A stretch of 64,000 bases of DNA from Volvox africanus (lineage: Eukaryota > Chlorophyta > Chlorophyceae > Chlamydomonadales > Volvocaceae): assembly GCA_030268105.1 (NCBI GenBank), contig BSDZ01000112.1, positions 1 through 64,000 of the forward strand, in the 5' to 3' direction. Every line of letters starts with the position of its first letter. The stretch's first letter is position 1. The position numbers and the translations under genes are program-made. The notes under the pieces are model-generated. The model saw only the letters and a program-made list of their open reading frames with translations, ran no database searches and had not been told where the DNA came from. Shown here one piece after another: positions 11,701 through 28,420 of the stretch.

Positions 11701-12913
11701 AAGCCGATTACGAGGAGGCGATCTCGATCTCTGTCAATGTGATTCCGTTGCAATAGGCAGGCTTCTCAAATAGGTATATTATTTCGTACTTATTTGCATC
11801 ATTATTGGACATTGGGTCGAATGTTCATGCTTTACATCCACTGCTCCAGGAGGGTGTGTCGGAGCACGAGAGGAGGCTTGCGCTCCCAATACGCAGCGCT
11901 GCGTGCATGGCGAATACTAAAATTAACAGTACAATAGAACTTGATTTTCATTATACAAACGCCACGCGCTAAGGTACCAAATCCCAAACGGCTGATCCTT
12001 CGGACGCGGCGATTGCATCTAGAGTCCTCGCAGGGGCCGCTAGAAAGATGTTCATTGCTCAATAAGTTCGGTAACTGTTTCATTTCACAGCTTGAGGTTG
12101 TTTGCCGGACCGGCAGGAAACGTGGACCGTCTCTAGAGAATCCCAGGCATTACCTTTCACGGGGCTGTAATATGTATTGCTGTACTTGGTAATTGCAAAT
12201 GGTATGTTCTGCCAAGCAGGTTGACGGCTAGGCGGATGTGGGTTGAGAAGTCCAACTGAGGGATTGCAATTTTGTTGAAGCAGTATGGACCTTCTTGAAA
12301 TCTGGGGGACAAGGTTGACAATAAAGGTTAAACAATCCTGAACAGTTATCCCGGTGCGTGCATGCTTTTGCCAGGCTGCCATGTTGTCCTGCCTGAACCG
12401 CGCCAAGTACGCCTACGACTCGTTCCTGCCGTTGCCCTTCCCCTTTAACTTGCGCAGGGCATGGGCGATCTAGAACATCTTGTTGATGTCTGTATCCAGG
12501 AGCTTCAAATTAATGAACAATTATATCTTGTGGATACTGCGGACATACACGAGCTTCTAAGACTGGAAGGTGGGTGCGCTGCATGCCGAAAACCGATTTG
12601 AAGTGACAACGCCTCAAAATATTCCAATCATGGGGACATCCAATTCTAGTATTAAAGTTCACATTTATCCTCGGTTGGTACTGTACTTTTTGTTCGCTTG
12701 ACGGTTTGCTTTGACCTGCGCCCTGCAAAATGAACAATATGTCGCTATGTCCAGTTTTCCGCTACTTCTCCGCCCATCGCAGTGTTATTCTCCAAATCTA
12801 ATTTGAATCAAAATCTAGGGCAAATCCTAGCTGGATGTCCGGTCACCTTGTTGGAAGGCTTGCTGGGGCGCGGGTTCGCGGTGCAATCACAAGCACATAC
12901 AAATTCCGTCGCC
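8775..12913. other. Intergenic stretch with no supported gene
   Basis: About 4.1 kb of lower-GC sequence. All ORFs are short and match nothing I recognise. It contains a direct duplication of TTGGTAACATGCAATA near 10538-10568 and a CATGTACCCT triplet near 10660-10690. An exon-like piece lies at 12370-12475: a CCAG acceptor followed by an open Leu/Phe/Pro-rich stretch. Confidence 0.6.
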
Positions 12914-15358
12914 ATGGCTCAGCCCCAACAACTTCAAGCCCCAAAAAATCGCGCTGAAACGAAGGATTTTCTACATCGGGAAACGCTGTCCCCTGATAAG
13001 AATCCGCTCGGGCAGCAGCCATCCACAGTGCCAGCGGAGCATTACGATCCCGCTGGAACCCATCAACCCGAGGAGCTGAAGTCAGCTGCCGGGAAGCCCT
13101 CTGCATTTGTTGGCAGGACGCCGGTCCTCGTCGTTACACCAAGAGCTCCCCCGAAGCCACTCCTCCCGGGAGGCCCGTGCGAAAACCCGGCAAGTCGATT
13201 GTGCCTTCCGGCGAGTGGCTATGAGGACAGCACTACCATGGGCGTGCTGTGAACGTGCTGCTTTGTGCCGTGACACGTTTGTGTGTGATTCTCTCTGACT
13301 GAGCCTGATAGCATGAAACGTAAGCACCTAATATTCCATTCTCTCTTTCATTTCTTGGTGACTAAACCCGTCCGGCCAACTTCTAAATGGTGGTTGCAGT
13401 TCTGCGGAGTGGTAGAGGCACCCCAATGGCGACGAATTGACAAAAAGTTGGTGTGCAATCGGTGCGGCATGTATTGGCACCGCCACGCCCAGTTCCCCGA
13501 CGCGTCCTACTTTGTAAGTGTCAATAGGGCGCATCACTTTCACGGAGGTCGTACAGCCAATGGAATGTGCAGTGCGGCAACTGACACTCTTCTTTTGGGT
13601 TTCTGTGCTCTGTTTTATTTCCACATTCTCGGGTGACGATTTTCTGTGGAATTCGGGCTGATGGCTTCCACCGGGCATAATTCATTGCCCGCCGCGCTCA
13701 CCTAATGTTTGGATACCTGAAGTAGGATAATATAGTACGCGTTGCAGTCCCTTACATCTTACTTACCTCACATGGAGATGTCCACTCTGTCCTGCCCGCC
13801 CCTCGACTGCATGGCAGAGCGGGCTCGCTAGCAAGCAGGCGGTCCGCCATATCGTGGTGATGCACCGCAGCCGCCAAGGGGCCTCTCCTTCTGGCTCCTC
13901 ACCGCCCGCCCCACAGCCGCAACAGCAGGAGCTGCAAGAGCAGGATAAGGCGCCTGCTGGGAACCGGCCGAACAATCAGTTTGCAGCTCAGCAGGCACAG
14001 ACACAGCACAAGGAGCCAGCGCGTGACATTGCAATGGCCACGCCGGCAAGGAGCCCTGAAACCGATTCCCGTGGCAGTGCCACCAGCACAGCCACCGTCA
14101 ATAACGCAGCACAGGGCGCTGGAAGTCTGTTAGCCGGCGGACTGAGCAGCAGCAGCAACCAGAAGAAGAACGACAAGGAAAGCAGCGGTGAGAACCAGGA
14201 CAACGCTAAGAACATCAGCGACAATGGCACAGCTGGTGGTGGAGTGCGGATGTCGGGGGCCTCCCTGGACCAGGACGTCATCCTCAAGGTGCTCACTAAG
14301 CAATGGGGCCAGCTGGATGCGTCCACGGTGTGGCGGGTCCACTTGATGCTGGAGCAGCTGCAACAAGAGCTACACCAGCACCAGCAGCTTCAGCTTCTGC
14401 AGCAGCAGCTACTTCAGCATTTGCAGCAGCATAAGCTGATACAATCAAGCAGGGATAAATTGGAAACGCGTTCAGGGCCGCCGCCGGGCCCTGCCGCAGT
14501 GGGCGGCCCGTCTGCTGAAGCCGTCGTGCGGACGCAGGTTGTGGTGCGGGAAGGAGAGCAAGCAGTGATGTGCGCTGACTTAGCAGATGCCGCGGGCGGC
14601 AGGTGGCCCACCCCAGCGCCGACACAGTGGCCGCCATCGCAACAGCGTCAGCAACGCAATGGTGGAAGCTCCGGAGCAGCGGCATCAATGGTGGGTGCGG
14701 GTGTGACGGACGTTGGCCACAGTCTCAGTGAGTCTCTACAGAGTCATGTTGTTCGAAGACGGCAAGGGCCTGGCTCTGCGCAACCACTGACATCGCTATC
14801 TCCGCGCGGTGGCCAACCGGCAGCCAACCAGCCTGCTCAGCAGGTTGCGAATGGGGCTTCGGCCGGCGGCGGTGGCAGCAGTGCGACGCAGTGGGAATCT
14901 GGTGGTGGCGCAGTGGTGGTTGCAACACTGGGTCGTTCGGGCCAGGATGTGGCCTCGGGGCCTGCACCGGCCGCCGTGTGTTCAGGTGTTCAAGGGGAGG
15001 GTAGTCAGGGGCGCTTGTCCCGAAGTGTACCGGCGCGAACGGGAGTTGAGGGTTGCTCTGAGCAGCGGCCCCCGAAGCGTGCGAGGGGAGCTGGACAGAC
15101 ACAGATATCGCCTCGGCGATCAGCACCACATGAGCTTCTGCTGCCGCCCCTGCTGGCTTCGGTGGTGCAACACAACAAAGCAGTCCGGGCTGCTCAAGAG
15201 CAGCAACGAGCACAACAGGAACAGCAGCAGCAACATGCCCATGCTGGCCATTACCAACAACAACAGAAGCAGAGGAAGCAGCGTTCGGAGGCATCCTTCG
15301 GCGCCGCGAGTGGGGCCGGGCCCGGTAGTTCACTTCTGGAGACCATTGCCCAAGTCGC

Positions 15359-15410
<52 letters not shown>

Positions 15411-16211
15411 ACACAGACACTTTATCACCACCACCAGCAGCAACAGCAGCAGCAGCAGCGGCCTGAGCAGTACCAAAAGCGGCGGCAGGCTAGCGAGGAT
15501 GAGGACGCCGACGGCAGGGATGAGGGCATGGACTGGTCTTATGGTAACATTCGCAGCTATGACGCACCACCCCTCACTGGTGGCAGCCTTAGGGCAGGTG
15601 GCAGCGGCGGTATCCTGATGCGCGACCTGCAGCACCGCGCCCTTTTGATACAGCAACAGCGCTCCAGCGGAAGCAGGCACGGCAGAGCCGGCGTGTCGGA
15701 TGGCCCGGGTCAGCGGGGTATCGCGTCTGTGGGAGCCTCAGGACAGCAAGGTAACAGTGCCACAGGGTGTGCCGGGGTGTCACGTGGTGCTTTGTACAAC
15801 ATCACCGGCGACCCATACGATGTTGGACGCTCGCACGTGCAAGGGCTGCCGTACAAGGCGGCCGCCGGCGTCAGGGTGGCGACGCGCGGTGCGCTGGCCC
15901 CACCGTCCACGGGCCCGGACGGTGTTACGCAGCAAGGCCTTGATGCTGCCGGGATGGGTCCCTATGGGTCGTACGTGAATAACATCCTGATGGACGTGCT
16001 CCTCTCTCGGGGCGGCTCTGCGAAGGCAAAGGTCGTTCAGCAGCTCCAGCAGCAGTTGCAGGCGCAAGGGTTGCCAATAGAGGCCCTTCCTCATACCTAT
16101 GCGCCCGCTGGGGTGCTGGGCGGGGTGCGGCAGACGTCTGGAGCCGGCTCGGGGCTGGTCATGATGCCAGTCCTGGACCTGGGGAAACCGCCCACCGCGC
16201 TGGCCTTCTAG
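12914..16211 (+). CDS. Gln-rich putative GATA-type zinc-finger protein
   Basis: Probable transcription factor. The start ATG at 12914 sits in an ideal GCCATGGC context and opens a Pro/Gln-rich exon that must leave its frame before the TGA at 13250. The finger exon is 13400-13513 (acceptor TTGCAG, donor GTAAGT). It encodes FCGVVEAPQWRR, then LVCNRCGMYWHRH, resembling the second half of a GATA finger (WRR, CNxCGxYW). The first Cys is missing in this exon. A candidate 39-nt exon at 13231-13269 ends in Cys-Ala and would restore CxxC, with a 16-residue loop (GATA fingers usually 17-20). The last exon begins at 13818 or 13839, both in phase, and runs to the stop at 16209-16211. It has about 790 residues rich in Gln, Ser, Gly and Ala, with poly-Gln near 15358-15409. 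No other domain recognised. Exon order near the 5' end is inferred. Confidence 0.72.
15358..15409 (+). repeat. CAG trinucleotide run encoding poly-Gln
   Basis: About 16 consecutive CAG codons in the last exon of the GATA-like gene, with a second shorter CAG-rich run near 15435-15460. Confidence 0.95.
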
Positions 16212-17204
16212 GTCGCGTCTTCGCGACGTGGCGGCAGTAGTCGTTGTGCTCGGTCAATGTTGAGGTGACTGCCTACCGCGTCTGCTGCTCCCGCCGCTGC
16301 TGTTGATCGCCACAGAGGGCACCAGAGAGAGGCCTGAGTGACACCAGGGGCGGTGGCGGATTGCAGGGGCAGCGGATTGCAACGTTTGAGTCCTGCTGGA
16401 GATAGTCTTCATTACTTCAGTCTTTCTATGAAGTCGTGTCCGTCTGTTTGAGGGCAATTGTGTGTGTGCAGCATACGTTCTTTTTGCTTTAAAATCTTTA
16501 TTGGTGATTGCGGGGTCGAGGAAGGGTCTAAGAGTGACGGCCTAACACTGTTTACAGTGCAGTGCAATGCAGTTGCACTGTCAGATCTGCCGTGCAGGAT
16601 GTGTTTACAACCGGCTAAGTATCGCCCTGTCGCCGCCACGACTGCCATTGAGCTCATTGAGTTCTGGCGGCCTCAACGGCGGGTTTTTGCTCAGCTCCAT
16701 TCGGCCCAGATTTCATATGTCTTAGGTAATACTTGCTTTAGGTATTCTTCCGCTATGTTTTGCGCTGGTCTTCGGTTTTTCAATGTTCCTCGCCAGCGAC
16801 TGTACGTAGCGATGATAATCCGTCCCGTATTGCGGATAAAACCCCAAAGGACTTCCCTGTCGCAATCTGAATGGTGTTTGACTTTGTGGTTTTTGCGGCT
16901 TTTGTGGCATATTCTCTACAGCGGAACTGGGTGCCTTGCCGGGGGTAATGTGTTGCAGTGGTAGCCCCGAGAGACAGACAGAGACAGAGGGGAGCGCACG
17001 CGAGAGAGAGAAAAACAGAGCGTGGGCACCAATGTTATAGATGGTTTCGTAGTATCAGTGCGCGTTCCGTGTGGTCGCTATCATCTGCCATGTGCCGGAC
17101 ATTGCTTCCACAGACTTGAAGTCGGTATTAATTGGTTACAAGGACGTAGCTCCTCGTCGCCCTGCCTGTACATTATTGTTTGTTGAGGACTGAACAGTCG
17201 CGCT

Positions 17205-17209
17205 TGTAA
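17205..17209 (+). terminator. Candidate TGTAA poly(A) motif of the GATA-like gene
   Basis: TGTAA about 1 kb after the stop codon at 16211, a normal 3'UTR length for this group. Confidence 0.4.
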
Positions 17210-18966
17210 AGGGGTGTGCTCGAGGACTGCCCTGCTCGGGTTAGCTCCCCTTCATAGTGGTCACAGTACTGCGGACGTTTCCCTGGTGCCACGGCAGGCT
17301 ACAAGCGAAGGGCCATTCTGTCAACATTGACGATTAAAAACTCGCCCAACCTCAATTGGCCCCGCGAAATGCGTGTTGAGATGTTGGTAGCTTTTAAAAA
17401 ATTAAGAACAATTAACGATTGTGTCGGACGAGTTTGGGTTTCTATCGCCACATCGATCTGCTGTCCGTCTGTGCGTTTTTGGTTTGGGGAGGGAATGTGC
17501 GTATGTGTACTAGGTTGTCAGTGTGATGGCGGTGATGGTGATTTGACGAGGTTCGGTGAATCCCTCTTTACCGAGGAGTGAATGACCGGAACACGGATCC
17601 GTCGTTTTTCACATCCCACTTGGAGCAGAGGTAAGCTCGCTACTCCTACTCGGTGCATTGCAATGCATTGTGTGACCCTCGAAGTTTTTGCGGTACCCGT
17701 CCGTAGCCACCAGCGACCACCAGGAGCATTTACAGGGGGAAAATGGACACTCTGTGTTTCGTTGCCTCCTTCCTATATGCGACCAATGTGCGCAGCGGGC
17801 TTTTGGCCTTGGGCCCTCTGCTGCGCTACACCTGCAGCTTTGCTCGGCTCTCAAGCTGGCGGGTTGATGGGCAGTTGTTGGCTTAAACGGTCTGTTTGCC
17901 CCAGTTTTTTTTCTGGCCCCGGAAAAGGATATCATCACCCGAAGTTATGACCTGGCGCCGACAGCTCGCGGGGACAGACCCCCTGGCCGCTACCTGCGAT
18001 ATGACTGGCATCAGGTTTGGGTGACCGGTTTGAGGGGGGGCATTGCTTGTTGGCCGTAATGGTTTGCGGCTGTTTTAGCTACTCCTTATAAGAGGTCACC
18101 TCCACTGTGCAATAGAGCTCCGGAGGCTGGTGTCGTCTTTGTAATTGTGTCTTGAAAGTTGGTCCCTTGAAAGAGGGAGGCGGCGAACATTTAGCAGCGA
18201 TAGCAAGGGAAGCTTGCAGTTGACTTATCTTCCCAATGGTCGTGCATTGATTGGAAAAGGACTGCGATGGATCCATTCACAATAGTGGTCCTGTTGCGCT
18301 GATGCGTGGTTGCTATTGAACAAAAATAGTCAGATGCGGTGCAGTTCCCCGCAGTTAGCGGTTTGAAGTGCGCTTGTCCGGAAGCACGACCGTCCCGACG
18401 CGCAGCTGGGCTGCTTGTTCTGGTCAAATCCATCAGGTTGGTGTTCCGATCTGCCCGATTTACTCGGGATGTTTTGTCTCCCGTTGCCTGCCGTGATGGG
18501 TCATGATGGGTAAAGCATGAATATGTAAAATCCTATCTGTGGCATTGGCTAGCCCCTGCTGCTGCGACTTGCGCAGTCGTTGGTATGTGTTCAATTCTTG
18601 GCTGGGGTCGTTCTGTCCTAATCTGCTCTTACACAGGTCATCATCGATAGGTGTGAATGGGGGGAGGCGCTGGTGCAGCGCGCCTAGCAGTCTCACAGCG
18701 CGGCGCGCATTGCTCGTTCCGCATTTGTAAATGACTGTCATTCCCGTTGCCCTAGCGCGGCGTCCATCAAGAGCACATGCGCGAACAGCGTTTTGATTAC
18801 GAAGATGGCGCCCCGCGCTTGGGGCAAATGTGACAAGACGACAAGACGATGAGGGGGCCTTATGACCCTGCAGCATTAGGGCTTTCCGCTTTCATCGAAT
18901 GTCGGGATCTGAACGAAGCATCCTTCGGAGGCGAAATGCGGCACAATTCTTCATCGTCTTGGCAAC

Positions 18967-18971
18967 TTACA
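18967..18971 (-). terminator. Candidate TGTAA poly(A) motif of the FN3 gene
   Basis: TTACA on the + strand, read TGTAA on the minus strand, about 450 bp beyond the stop codon at 19424. Another copy is at 18629-18633. Confidence 0.35.
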
Positions 18972-19261
18972 ACACCCAAGTACCAGGAGCGCTCACCAAA
19001 TATGCCCCTTCTTTCAAATGATACCACCGTTTGTCACCACATAGAATTTTTCTTCCACTGTCGAATGTCCACCACCTGGCTCTTAACAATGTTGTATTCG
19101 CCACCACTGTGTCGCTGAGTCTCGGCAGATACTGAACTAGTGCCGTGCAAAAGCGACTGGTCCTCGTCATCAAGCCGCGCGCTGTTCACGCCATTCGATC
19201 AGCCCCGGGTGCAAACGGTGTCTCGCCCTGTACCCCTAAACACCACGACACAGCATGCTGG

Positions 19262-19385
19262 TGCTGCTGCTACTGGTGCTATAGCTACTGATGCTGATCC
19301 TCCTCCCGCTGCTGCTGCTGTGATTGCTGTTGCTGCTGCTGCTACTGATGCTTCTGCTCCTGCTCCTGCTGCTGCTGCTAGCTGC
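19262..19385. repeat. GCT-rich trinucleotide repeat
   Basis: Imperfect (GCTGCT)n with GCTACT and GCTCCT variants, just past the stop codon of the minus-strand FN3 gene, probably in its 3'UTR. Confidence 0.8.
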
Positions 19386-19423
19386 TGGGCACAGACACAG
19401 CATTATCACAATCCCCACAGCAT

Positions 19424-24049
<4,626 letters not shown>

Positions 24050-24139
24050 CAGCTGCTGTATATTAGGTGTGACGCTGCAGCAGGCAGGTGCTTGGTGAGC
24101 GAGGACGGAACAAGTGGATGGACGAGCAAGCGAGCAGAG

Positions 24140-24149
24140 AAATATAATT
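24140..24149 (-). promoter_or_regulatory. TATA-like element upstream of the FN3 gene
   Basis: On the minus strand AATTATATTT lies about 90 bp before the chosen ATG at 24049. Spacing is plausible for a TATA box plus a short leader; no other support. A 7-bp hairpin (GCTAGCT/AGCTAGC, 24176-24193) lies just upstream. Confidence 0.3.
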
Positions 24150-26315
24150 GTCCCTTACTGATACTTGGATGCGCTGCTAGCTTCTGAGCTAGCCAATTAG
24201 CGGCTGACGGATGCTACGTGCGCTGGAGAAGAATAGTGCGACTGGCTTGTGCGCTATCTAGATGAATAGCTATAAGCAGCTGTAATACGTAAGGCCCCGT
24301 GATGAGGAGATGACTACTACTTGTCGTCGCGAAGCGTTGCTTGCGTGCTGCTTGTGAAGGAAGCCAGCAAGAGAGGCCGAGTGAGAGGGATGTTGATAGC
24401 TGGCGGTGGTGGACGGCGTGCGTCGCGTCTCGCTCGCTCGGTTCCCAAACCTTAATGAAGTATTTCGGTCGCCCGATAAGTGAGGTCTTAATTTGGATGA
24501 CCACAGCTGGGGACCGACGGCAGGGACCGTTACTTCGGGATCACATGAACAATCGCCAAAGTTGGTGAAGTATGTAGAAAAACGTGAAACTCGAAATTCT
24601 ATCAAAGACGTGAAACACCTCCTATGGTGTGTATATTGCTTTTGTATATCTCAGCTGATGCTTGGGCTTCCTACCTGCCTATGTAATAAGCTGCAGTAGT
24701 CGCGTCTGCATGCAGCAGCTTCTCCTTCCCGACTGATCGTTGAAAGGTGACGACGGCATTTCATGGCTGACAGTTAACTTTTGGGGACACTTTGATACCA
24801 CCATGTCATATCAATTTGATCGCTAGCTAGCTTTCCACTTTCGTTGCGTTGCCTAGTTTCTGCAACAACAATAAACCACTGCTGTTGCTCGAATCCATCC
24901 GTCCAGCTCGTAAAGATCGCTATGCATCGAGCGCAGATCTACAGTACGTACAGCATCACAGTAAGAGAATCTGCTGGAAGTAACTAGATGACCCCGCCTG
25001 CCTTTCCTATTTAAAACCCAACTTTCTCCAGCCAGGAGCCTGCCTATCCCGCAAGTCCCTCGCCTTGTCGAGGAGGTTCGTAAGCTCGCCGAGAAGGAGC
25101 TGCGGAAAATTGTTTCATTAAGAACTCTAAAAGTATGGTTTGCTGACGAGTGCGAGTGGGTGAAGTGGTACGGCAGTGGTACGGCCGTAGTAAGGCACGG
25201 TCCCGTTTCCCTGCCTGATCTCGGCTTCCTCTCTGCCGTTTGTGTCCCGTTGTTTTCCGTGGCGACCAGCTTGTTCTGGTGCTGGCCTTAAGTGTTCCTG
25301 GTCGTAATAGTGCTGCAGTGTTGGTTGCTGAGTCCAGCTGGTCTGTTTCCTTTTCCTGCCCTTTCCGCAGGGTTGTGATTCTCGTCAGGTTCTCTGGCGT
25401 TTTGTGGAGTCTCTTAGCTGGGGGCAAGGTGTACGGCTTCAAGCAGGTTTGGGCCGTACACCCGTTTACCCCATTCCTTTCTGTACACCCTCCAGTGGGG
25501 AGATCCACTTCGTGGCTCGCGGCTCTCATTGGTTGTATCCTGAGACTGCGTCCCCATGACCTCGGATCAAACAATAACCGATCAAAGCACTCCTGTAACA
25601 ACCCGCCCGTCTCCGCCCATCTTTTTGCTCCCAAAATTTCTATCAGACATAAAATCATATCCTCGACTTCTTTCGCACAAATCCATGTTGCGTGATGTTG
25701 CAACAAAGAAACGTTTTCGACAAATTTCGGCTAACATGAGGAGTTGGAGCGAAAATTAAAATAGTTGAAATATAAATTATACATCATATTTTTTAATGTA
25801 GAATAAGCCATGCATACAGTTCCCAGTGCTCCCCAGCCAGGCCGTTGAGGGGTCAGACTCGAACGGCTCGTCAGACAGCAGTTGCCTTTTGCGAGCTTCC
25901 GCCGTTCTCCCGCAAAGGTTGTAGCTAGTACGGATTTGCCTGTAGGTGCCGTTATTGGCTTTCGCTCATGTACTATCTACCCGTACTATCTGCGCTACCC
26001 GTGTCTTGCGACAACTTCGCATGTTTACTCTTGCAACATTCAACTCCGCTCGAGAGAGCAGAAACGTTAGGATTGTTTGCACATACAACTACGTACAGAC
26101 AACCGTTTTTAAATAATTCAAGTGACTTCATACATTCAATATACCTTTTGTATTCGCATCCATCGCACATAGGTATATGTATATGCATGGCAACACGTGC
26201 GTGCATATAGACATCTTTAGCTGCTCCGCGATTACGAATAGTAATTAGCCAGACGACGAGCAAACGTGCGTACATATCGCATTTAAATCAGTCCATCTTC
26301 AGCACATTCGATGTA

Positions 26316-26482
26316 GAGTTCGGTCCCTATCTGCCGTTGGTTTGAGAGAATCTGCCTTTAGTACGAGAGGACCGAAGTGGACGTACCTCTGGTGGACCAG
26401 TTGTCGTGCCGGCGGCATAGCTGGGTAGCTAAGTACGGACGGGATAACCGCTGAATGCATCTAAGCGGGAAACCCACCTTAA
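26316..26482 (+). pseudogene. Organellar-type LSU rRNA 3' fragment (sarcin-ricin loop region)
   Basis: Contains the bacterial/organellar 23S-type string TTCGGTCCCTATCTGCCG, the sarcin-ricin loop AGTACGAGAGGACC followed by GAAGTGGACG, then TAGCTGGGTAGCTAAG and GCATCTAAGCGGGAA, in the normal 23S order. The GAGGACCGAAGTGG form excludes nuclear 28S, which has GAGGAACCGTTGATT. Volvocine mitochondria carry LSU rRNA in scrambled pieces, and this resembles the 3'-most one, so a nuclear copy of mitochondrial DNA is likely; a plastid source is possible. A short segment normally present before GAATCTGCCT appears deleted or altered. It is followed at once by TTAATAC-TG-GTATTAA (26479-26494). Confidence 0.85.
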
Positions 26483-28252
26483 TACTGGTATTAATGCCAA
26501 AATATAAGGTTTCAGTTTTAGATCTTTAAAATTATTTTTTACGCCGATTTGCCCATCCATTTCTGCATTCCCTGAGTTCCAAATACCCATCCTAAAAAAT
26601 AGTTTTAATAATATTAATACTGTAAATCCTTCACTAGATAGAATTCATTTTAGATTATAATTCATAAAAAAACATATTTTAGGCAATTTGTTGTTGTTTA
26701 GTAAGTTTAGCAAATAAGCTACATGTCGTACTTTCAGCTCCACTAAGGTATTTTGGTCATGTTTTTGTTGCCCCCAGGAATTTTTTCGTCGCCGACAAAA
26801 CTCACTCACTTGCGCGCATGTAATTGCATGTTTCCAAGCTAGTGGAATATGTGTAAACTTTCAGCTTTTCCGGCATTTCAGCCGCTTGCTTGTGACGCCT
26901 TAATGCAGTCGCCATTCATCCCCCAGCCGTACAGGCATCATGACTTAATATTTGAATCGTTCCTAAGCATTTAAGCCGTGACAGGTAGTTTGCAAGCCAC
27001 TAGGGTGAGTTGTGCGCGCGTCACCGGCTTGACGTTCAAAGGACGAGTCCTTTCCTTTGCGCGAAAACATCCAACCTTACTAATTCAAGTACGATTTTTT
27101 AGTATAAATAATGTGCATACATGAAGATGGCCTTGGGAATTGGGATGCCAATATTGCTTCTCAGCGGTCGCAACTCCTATCGGGACTGCCAACGCACGGC
27201 TAATATCTTTACGAGAACCGGGTTGGTGAAGACCTGCGGGGTCCCAGTGAGAGTATGAGCAGCAAGGATAGCAAGGATAGTTAATCGTGTACGGTTGAAC
27301 GCGCCGTCGGGGAAGTGCGAACCCATGGCCCCTAAAGGGGGCTTGAGGTGCGGGGAGGCTTAAAACCCACGTCAGATCTAGATGCGGTTGGGAGTACATG
27401 CGGCAAATTGCTTAGATCATCCGTGTCTGTGTGTGTAGCGTCCCATGCCACCGAACGACCGGTCATATAACTGCCTTTACCTCATCAGCGATGGGGCCTG
27501 TGCGTGAGTACTAGCATCACCTGCAAGGCACCGAGGCACCAAGGCACAAATAATGACTCTGGTTACGTGACCACAACTTTGTCCGTATCTTCGCCACCTT
27601 CCCATGCGTACGTGCGTTATGGCCGATTGTTGCAATTGGTGCATTTGTTCATTGCGTTCGTCAATCATCTGTATCCCTTTGCTCCCTTTCCGTGCAAGTT
27701 CGGGTCTGTTATCTTCTTTCCCCTCTCTCACATCGATTGATCTTCCCGAACATCAATAATAGTGCAATCCAGCCAACGAAACGCAGAATAGTCTGATCAG
27801 TTTTCAGGTGCAGGTGACAAATCCAGGTGCTACGGCACTCACCAGGCACATAGGTAGCTGAACAGGCCACCCAGCGAGGGCTGGGTAATGTCATTTACCC
27901 CACTCCGCACCCTGATGATAACCGATGCATATAACGCATGCAAAACAATGAGAGAAGTGCAATGATTGGGAGAGAAGAGTGTGGACTTGAAATATCTGCA
28001 CTGTGCAGTCCAGACCGTTAACAAAATCTGCACTGTGCTGCTATATTTGCACTGCTGGTGTCTCGGCGCCTGCCCTTGAATAAAGCCGTTTATTAAACTG
28101 CTGAACCGTCTAACCAAGCAGGGTGCTGAGAAATATCTCGCATAATTGTCGTAAGCTGTCTAATCAGTTAGGTAACTGCTCCTTACATGTTGCAAGGGTT
28201 CTTTCACATGCATGCGGGGCCCGACTCTTCGGAAGGTCAGGCATTGCATTCC

Positions 28253-28299
28253 TTCAACGATGAATGCCTAGTAAGCGCGACTCATCAGCTCGCGTTGAT

Positions 28300-28345
<46 letters not shown>

Positions 28346-28420
28346 GGTGTGCTGGTGAAGTGTTCGGATCGGCCCCGATGACTTAGGGAAACCTGCTCGG
28401 GGTTGAGAAGTTCATTAACC
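28253..28420 (+). pseudogene. Nuclear 18S rRNA 3'-domain fragment
   Basis: Carries GAATGCCTAGTAAGCGCGA, TCATCAGCTCGCGTTGATT, the near-universal GCCCTTTGTACACACCGCCC and TACCGATTGGGTGTGCTGG in 18S order, then a diverged helix-44 segment and GAGAAGTTCATTAA. Neither the upstream 18S nor the terminal ITS-proximal part (GTAACAAGGTTTCC) is present. The fragment is isolated and mutated, so it is a dispersed rRNA pseudogene rather than an rDNA unit. Confidence 0.92.

Larger units (their letters stand above)
16212..19423. other. Convergent intergenic region; likely both 3'UTRs
   Basis: No supported gene. The left part is probably the roughly 1-kb 3'UTR of the GATA-like gene, the right part that of the FN3 gene read leftwards. 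A purine-rich (GAGA/CAGA) stretch lies at 16965-17030. Short ORFs here show no family motif. Confidence 0.55.

Noticed and set aside
25044..25706. Overlapping ORFs of 151-220 residues on both strands
   Set aside because: No domain motif, no splice-compatible neighbours, composition not coding-like.
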